Shown here: in pieces, positions 59,464-64,000 of the stretch
Layout: each line of letters begins with the position of its first letter
How positions within the stretch are numbered: position 1 is the stretch's first letter
Assembly: GCA_028280405.1 (NCBI GenBank)
Contig: JANQLW010000039.1
Span: 1-64,000, forward strand
Direction of reading: 5' to 3'
From: Bacteroidales bacterium
GTDB taxonomy: Bacteria; Bacteroidota; Bacteroidia; Bacteroidales; GCA-2711565
DNA: 64,000 nucleotides
Position numbers and translations under genes: made by a program
Notes under the pieces: model-generated
What the model was told of the DNA's origin: nothing
Databases searched by the model: none
The model's input: only the letters and a program-made list of their open reading frames with translations

Positions 59464-60336
59464 CTATGCTTTCAGTGGAACGTAAACATGGGTTTTTAAC
59501 TTTTCTTCACTTGTTTTGTCGGGGTGGTTAAGGTAAATATCATAGCAAGGCTCATCTGCTAATTGATGCCCTGATTCAGGTAGCCAGTTTCTGAAAATAT
59601 GATTATATACATGCCCCAGATTAGAATAAGGCCCCTTGTATTTAAAGATAGCATACTTTCCTCCTGCAATTGTTTTTGTAGCAATTTCGCCTTCTGCCTT
59701 TACTTCTTTTTTGATTGTGACACAGGCATCATATCTGAGTTTATCTGTTTCAGTAACGCTTGGGTCGTCATGACCGATTCCCAAACTTTGCATCCCAAAA
59801 CTGAAAAGTTTATTGTCTTTGATATATTGCCATAGCTTTTGCCAGGCTACCCCCATTTCTTGGCCTCCATATTTCCCGATTGACCTGATGTAAATAACTT
59901 TTTTTTCTTTTATTGTTTTAATCTGTGGTTTTAATTTTAGTTCCATAACTGTTTGATTTAATTGTGAAATATCGAAAGGTTTCAGCATCTTTTTAGTTTT
60001 TCGGAACTCTTCCGGACTGGTTCCAAACCTTTTTTTAAATGCTTTGTTAAAAGAAGAAGTTACATCAAATCCAACTTCAAGGGCAATATCCTTAACGGCA
60101 TCCTGTTTGAATTCAAGTAATTTTGCAGAACGCTCCAGACGAGCTCTTAATATATATGCTCCTAAAGGTTCATTTAAAAATGCTTTAAATATACGATGGA
60201 AATGAAATGATGAAAAATTTGAAACATTGGCCAGTGTTCCTAATTCCAGTTTCTCATCTAAATGATCATGAATGTATACCAAGACATCATTTAATCGTTC
60301 CTGGTAATCTTTTATGGTTGCTTCTTTTCCTTTCAT
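59464..60336 (-). CDS. AraC family regulator with GyrI-like effector domain
   Basis: HTH: LGTLANVSNFSSFHFHRIFKAFLNEPLGAYILRARLERSAKLL; GyrI-like YDACVTIKKEV...GGKYAIFKYKGPYSNLGHVYNHIFRNWLPESG. Confidence 0.92.
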   Translation of the reverse strand: MKGKEATIKDYQERLNDVLVYIHDHLDEKLELGTLANVSNFSSFHFHRIFKAFLNEPLGAYILRARLERSAKLLEFKQDAVKDIALEVGFDVTSSFNKAFKKRFGTSPEEFRKTKKMLKPFDISQLNQTVMELKLKPQIKTIKEKKVIYIRSIGKYGGQEMGVAWQKLWQYIKDNKLFSFGMQSLGIGHDDPSVTETDKLRYDACVTIKKEVKAEGEIATKTIAGGKYAIFKYKGPYSNLGHVYNHIFRNWLPESGHQLADEPCYDIYLNHPDKTSEEKLKTHVYVPLKA

Positions 60337-60402
60337 AATTATGGATTTAAAAGTACAATGGAAAGACAAAACTGGCTTTTCCATTCTTGCTAATTTATGA
60401 AA

Positions 60403-60430
60403 TGTTATGCAGTTGTGCAGTTATGTGGTT
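60403..60430. repeat. Imperfect direct repeat flanking AraC gene, right copy
   Basis: TGTTATGCAGTTGTGCAGTTATGTGGTT. Confidence 0.6.
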
Positions 60431-60530
60431 ATACCGTTTTTCGAACATAAACCGCATAACTTATTTTAATATCCACCCACAAGTTTAATTCTTATAAATT
60501 GTCAAAAGTATAAATTCGTAATTTTATTAG

Positions 60531-61088
60531 ATGAGCGAGCAGGAATTAATTTCCAGAATTAAGCAAGGAAATCAACAAGCATTTAAGCAAATAGTTGATG
60601 ACTATCAGTCCATGGTTTTAAATACCTGCTTTCAATTTGTGAATGATAGGGATGATGCTAAGGACCTGGCTCAGGATGTTTTTGTGGAAATGTATAATTC
60701 CATTTATTCTTTCAGAGGTGATGCGAAAGTTTCGACATGGTTATACCGGATATCTGTAAACAAATCTTTAAATTTTATTAAGAAACATAAGCGTAAGTTT
60801 CTGATAGATGACCTGGAGAGTTTTTTCAGTAATAAATCAGAAGAAACTTATAATGCGGATAAGAATATGGAAGATCATGAACGGGCTAAGCATTTATATG
60901 CTGCAATTCATTCATTAAGTAAAAACCAAAGAATAGCCTTTAGCCTCCATAAAATAGATGGAATTTCTTATACAGAAATTGCAGAGATAATGAATGTGAG
61001 TGTATCATCTGTAGAATCCTTAATACATAGGGCTAAAGTGAATTTGAAAAAGAAACTGTTTAATTTTTACAAAAAAAATGTAGACTAA
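60531..61088 (+). CDS. ECF sigma factor, RpoE-like
   Basis: DDAKDLAQDVFVEMYNSIYSFRGDAKVSTWLYRISVNKSLNFIKK; region 4 DGISYTEIAEIMNVSVSSVESLIHRAKVNLKKKL. Confidence 0.93.
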   Translation: MSEQELISRIKQGNQQAFKQIVDDYQSMVLNTCFQFVNDRDDAKDLAQDVFVEMYNSIYSFRGDAKVSTWLYRISVNKSLNFIKKHKRKFLIDDLESFFSNKSEETYNADKNMEDHERAKHLYAAIHSLSKNQRIAFSLHKIDGISYTEIAEIMNVSVSSVESLIHRAKVNLKKKLFNFYKKNVD

Positions 61089-61135
61089 GCGCAAGTTTTT
61101 ATTACTGTAATTGTCAAACTAAAAAATGCAACAAG

Positions 61136-61588
61136 ATGATTTGCAAAGATGTACATAAAAAATATGATTTATTCCAAAATGATCAATTATCAAAGCATGA
61201 AATGGAATCTATGGAGCAACACATTTCAGCTTGTGCTGATTGCAAATGGTTGATTGATGAAGTGAATAAAACAATGGATATAGCAAATAATAAAGAATTA
61301 TTATCTGTAGATCCTTTTATGTTTACACGTGTCCAGCAGCAGATTATAAATGAATCAACTAAAACAGTCAGGTTGTGGGGAAAATTTTTACAACCTATAG
61401 CTGCCTCTGTGGTTATTATTATTGGATTAACCATTGGTATAGGACTTGGGTCGAAATTTTACAATGACTCTCTTAAATCATCTTCTGAAAGTAGAGAGGA
61501 AATAAATACTTTTTCTTCAGAAGAGGTTTATTTTGAAGCCATTGATTATTCATCATCCTTGGAAGCATTTTTATTAGCGGAGGAATAA
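61136..61588 (+). CDS. zf-HC2-type anti-sigma factor
   Basis: MESMEQHISACADCKWLIDEV (HxxxCxxC), single TM. Confidence 0.8.
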   Translation: MICKDVHKKYDLFQNDQLSKHEMESMEQHISACADCKWLIDEVNKTMDIANNKELLSVDPFMFTRVQQQIINESTKTVRLWGKFLQPIAASVVIIIGLTIGIGLGSKFYNDSLKSSSESREEINTFSSEEVYFEAIDYSSSLEAFLLAEE

Positions 61589-61593
61589 ACATT

Positions 61594-62136
61594 ATGAATT
61601 ATTTTAATAAGCGAAAAGTTGTAATCCTTATAATATCGGTATTACTGGCTGTAAATATTGCAACCATCAGCACAATTGTTTACCATACCTATTATAGGCC
61701 ACAACACAAATCCAAATACTGGAAAGAGCGGAGAGAGTCATTTAATAAGTTTTGGCAGGATTTGCAATTAACAGAAGGACAGGAAAAAGTATACAAAGAC
61801 TCCTATAATCTGTTTCTGGAAAAAACCAGGGAGGTACAAAACAAACAGTATCTCGTACGTGTAAAAATGATGGATGAGATGTCTAAACCGGAAGTCGATA
61901 CGATCAAATTGGAATCATTAGCTGAACAATCCGGAGAACTTCATAAGGAATTAAAAATGATTATTAACAGGCATGTCCTCAGAATAAAAGGTGTGAGTAA
62001 TGATAAACAATATAAGATGATGGAGAAAGTGTTCAGGCATTATATTGAAAGAGATAATCCCAAAGAAAAGTATAAGAGATATAGAAAATACAGAAATAGA
62101 GGGAAAAGCGATTCGACCCGGTTTCGTAAAGAATAA
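61594..62136 (+). CDS. Membrane-anchored CnrX/Spy-like periplasmic protein
   Basis: N-terminal TM; FNKFWQDLQLTEGQEKVYKDSYNLFLEKTREVQ helical repeat-like. Confidence 0.6.
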   Translation: MNYFNKRKVVILIISVLLAVNIATISTIVYHTYYRPQHKSKYWKERRESFNKFWQDLQLTEGQEKVYKDSYNLFLEKTREVQNKQYLVRVKMMDEMSKPEVDTIKLESLAEQSGELHKELKMIINRHVLRIKGVSNDKQYKMMEKVFRHYIERDNPKEKYKRYRKYRNRGKSDSTRFRKE

Positions 62137-62195
62137 AAGAGAATGTTAATCGATTACACATATATAAATAATTATCAATTTAAAATTTTAGGAAG

Positions 62196-62750
62196 ATGAA
62201 AAGAATAAATATAGTTACATGCACAGCATTTTCTCTACTGCTTATTTTACTAAGTGGAAATGTAATTGGACAAGAGAAAGTAATCGTAAAAGAAGTTAAG
62301 TCGGAAGATGTAAACTTTGCTGGAAAGAAAATGGTTGACTATTATAAGTTTAATGGTAATAACCGTATGATCTGGAGAGAAAAAAGAATGCAAAGATGTC
62401 GGGAATTTTTAGACCTGACCGACGAGCAAAAAGAAAAGATGAAAGCAATTAAGCTGGAAACAGCCCAAAAACTTTTACCTATAAAAAATGAAATTAAAGA
62501 AAAGAGAGCCAGATTGCATACTTTATCTACAGCTGAAAAAGCAAATATGAAAGACATCAATAAGGTGATTGATAATATAACTAAGCTTGTAGGGAAACAA
62601 ATGAAAGTAAATGCTGCATGCAGGCAGCAGATGCGTTCATTACTTACTGACGAACAAAGAATAAAGTTCGATACTATGAAAGGAAAATGGAAAAGAGGAG
62701 TTACCCGTATGAAGGCAAAGGCATATGGGAAAGCTCGTAAGTTTAGATAG
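62196..62750 (+). CDS. Spy/CpxP (LTXXQ)-like periplasmic protein
   Basis: Signal peptide; LDLTDEQKEKMKAIKLE, LLTDEQRIKFD. Confidence 0.75.
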   Translation: MKRINIVTCTAFSLLLILLSGNVIGQEKVIVKEVKSEDVNFAGKKMVDYYKFNGNNRMIWREKRMQRCREFLDLTDEQKEKMKAIKLETAQKLLPIKNEIKEKRARLHTLSTAEKANMKDINKVIDNITKLVGKQMKVNAACRQQMRSLLTDEQRIKFDTMKGKWKRGVTRMKAKAYGKARKFR

Positions 62751-62773
62751 GTGATTTAATTCGATTTGATTGG

Positions 62774-62807
62774 AAAGTGATTCGCCCATTGGCGGATCGC
62801 TTTTTTT
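62774..62807 (+). terminator. Terminator after the sigma/Spy operon
   Basis: AGTGATTCGCCcattGGCGGATCGCTTTTTTT. Confidence 0.8.
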
Positions 62808-62936
62808 ATAGGGATGATTACGTATTTAATTTTTATGTGATTTTACAAATAGAATCACCATCCTCCTGATGATAAATTTGACTAAGTTTCAATTTACGGG
62901 AAACTAAAAATCAATTTATTCATCAAAACACATATT

Positions 62937-63206
62937 ATGGCAAACAGTGCTCATTACATAAATATTAGTCCGGCAGTATATAATTGCCTGACTACTAAAT
63001 TGGCTAAAGCCGGGATTCATATTCACGGTGATTCTGGTCACGTAGCTAAATCCGGAGTATCATTAGATTATGATTATAATTCCAAAGCTGAAACGCTTAA
63101 TATTACAAATGTAAAAGTGGGCTTCCCTGCAAGTTGGGCCGGTTATAATCCGGATAAGGTAATTACTGCTATTACAAATGCAGTACATGACTGTGGAGGC
63201 AAGTAA
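62937..63206 (+). CDS. Small hypothetical protein
   Basis: 89-aa ORF with own leader and downstream hairpin; no recognised domain. Confidence 0.5.
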   Translation: MANSAHYINISPAVYNCLTTKLAKAGIHIHGDSGHVAKSGVSLDYDYNSKAETLNITNVKVGFPASWAGYNPDKVITAITNAVHDCGGK

Positions 63207-63248
63207 ACTCCCGCCAATAGTAGTCCCCTTGAAGGCATGGTTTTTTAA

Positions 63249-64000
63249 TCATGCCTTTATTGTTTTATAAAAAATTTGTTCGTATTCATTTACCATCTTA
63301 GCCCAGGAATAATTTTGGAGAGTATAATCTTTTGCTTTTTTCCCAAAATTCGAGGCTGAAATTCTATCTTTTAAAGATTCAATTTTTTCTTTCCATTCCT
63401 GAACGTTCTCAGGTTGAATTAGTAAGCCATTTTTTTGATCAATAATTGCATCTGTAATCCCTTCAATACCGGAAGCAATAACGGGAGTTTCTGTTATTGC
63501 AGCTTCCAGGGCTACCAAGCCAAAACCTTCAGTATCTCCATATACTTTAATGTTTGGCATTACAAAAATATCTGCGTACTTCAAAATCTGTTTTAGCTCA
63601 TGATAAGGAACTTTCCCGAGATGAAAAACACGGGATTTGTTCTCAGGCTTTTTCAACTCTTTCACAATGTTATTATAATCTGAAGGATAACCTAAAAAGA
63701 GGAAAAGCTGTTTCTTGATCTTATTTGGTAGTATGCAAAAGAATAATGATAAAAGAACATTCGTTCTTTGTTTAGGCCCGACCATTAAATAAACATATTC
63801 CCTATCTAAAACAGGCATAATATTTTTGATAAACCATGAAAATCCTTTCCGCTCAACACTTCGTCCTAATGAAACCAAAATCTTCTTAGCTGTTAAATCG
63901 ATTCCTAGTTTATATTCCAGATAAAATTTAAAATCATCTTTCTGTTTAATTTTGCCCAGGTCATGGTCAATCCCATTTTTGATAACACTGACCTTGGATT
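63249..64000 (-). CDS. GT4 family glycosyltransferase, N-terminus beyond window edge
   Basis: LVSLGRSVERKGFSWFIKNI, FHLGKVPYHELKQILKYADIFVMPN, EGFGLVALEAAITETPVIAS; frame open to 64000 (SKVSVIKNGIDHDLGKIK...). Confidence 0.92.
   Translation of the reverse strand, partial: SKVSVIKNGIDHDLGKIKQKDDFKFYLEYKLGIDLTAKKILVSLGRSVERKGFSWFIKNIMPVLDREYVYLMVGPKQRTNVLLSLFFCILPNKIKKQLFLFLGYPSDYNNIVKELKKPENKSRVFHLGKVPYHELKQILKYADIFVMPNIKVYGDTEGFGLVALEAAITETPVIASGIEGITDAIIDQKNGLLIQPENVQEWKEKIESLKDRISASNFGKKAKDYTLQNYSWAKMVNEYEQIFYKTIKA

Overview
This window looks like a chromosomal segment from a Bacteroidota (Bacteroidales/Marinilabiliales-like) organism. I infer this from TAnnTTTG promoters, a T9SS sorting tail, gldA, dcw gene order and codon usage. 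Backbone content: a complete dcw cluster (mraZ, rsmH, ftsL-like, ftsI, murE, mraY, murD, ftsW, murG, murC, ftsQ, ftsA, ftsZ), rplM-rpsI-rpsB-tsf, metK, gldA, folC, nhaD, engB, and a carboxyltransferase/biotin-carrier pair. Accessory content: a LytS-type kinase with a LuxR-type regulator; a sigma/anti-sigma operon encoding transglutaminase-like, DUF4384-like, caspase-like (C14) and multi-FN3 proteins; a three-gene HipBST-like toxin-antitoxin; a probable glycine/ornithine-lipid acyltransferase pair; and a tungsten-type AOR next to ThiF/ThiS. The most notable item is absent from the ORF track. At 179-436 there is an 85-residue DUF6132-like membrane protein with one in-frame UGA exactly where the family's second conserved Cys is expected (CxxxxC -> CxxxxU). 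It is followed by a hairpin with GG in its apical loop at the bacterial SECIS distance, so it is a candidate selenoprotein. Other notable items are a duplicated tsf 3' end flanking a ~2.6 kb accessory segment, a 193-bp TA-flanked MITE-like element, two copies of a structured 115-bp repeat, and a candidate SAM-type riboswitch upstream of metK. No tRNA, rRNA or CRISPR array was recognised. All family assignments come from reading motifs; no database search was run.
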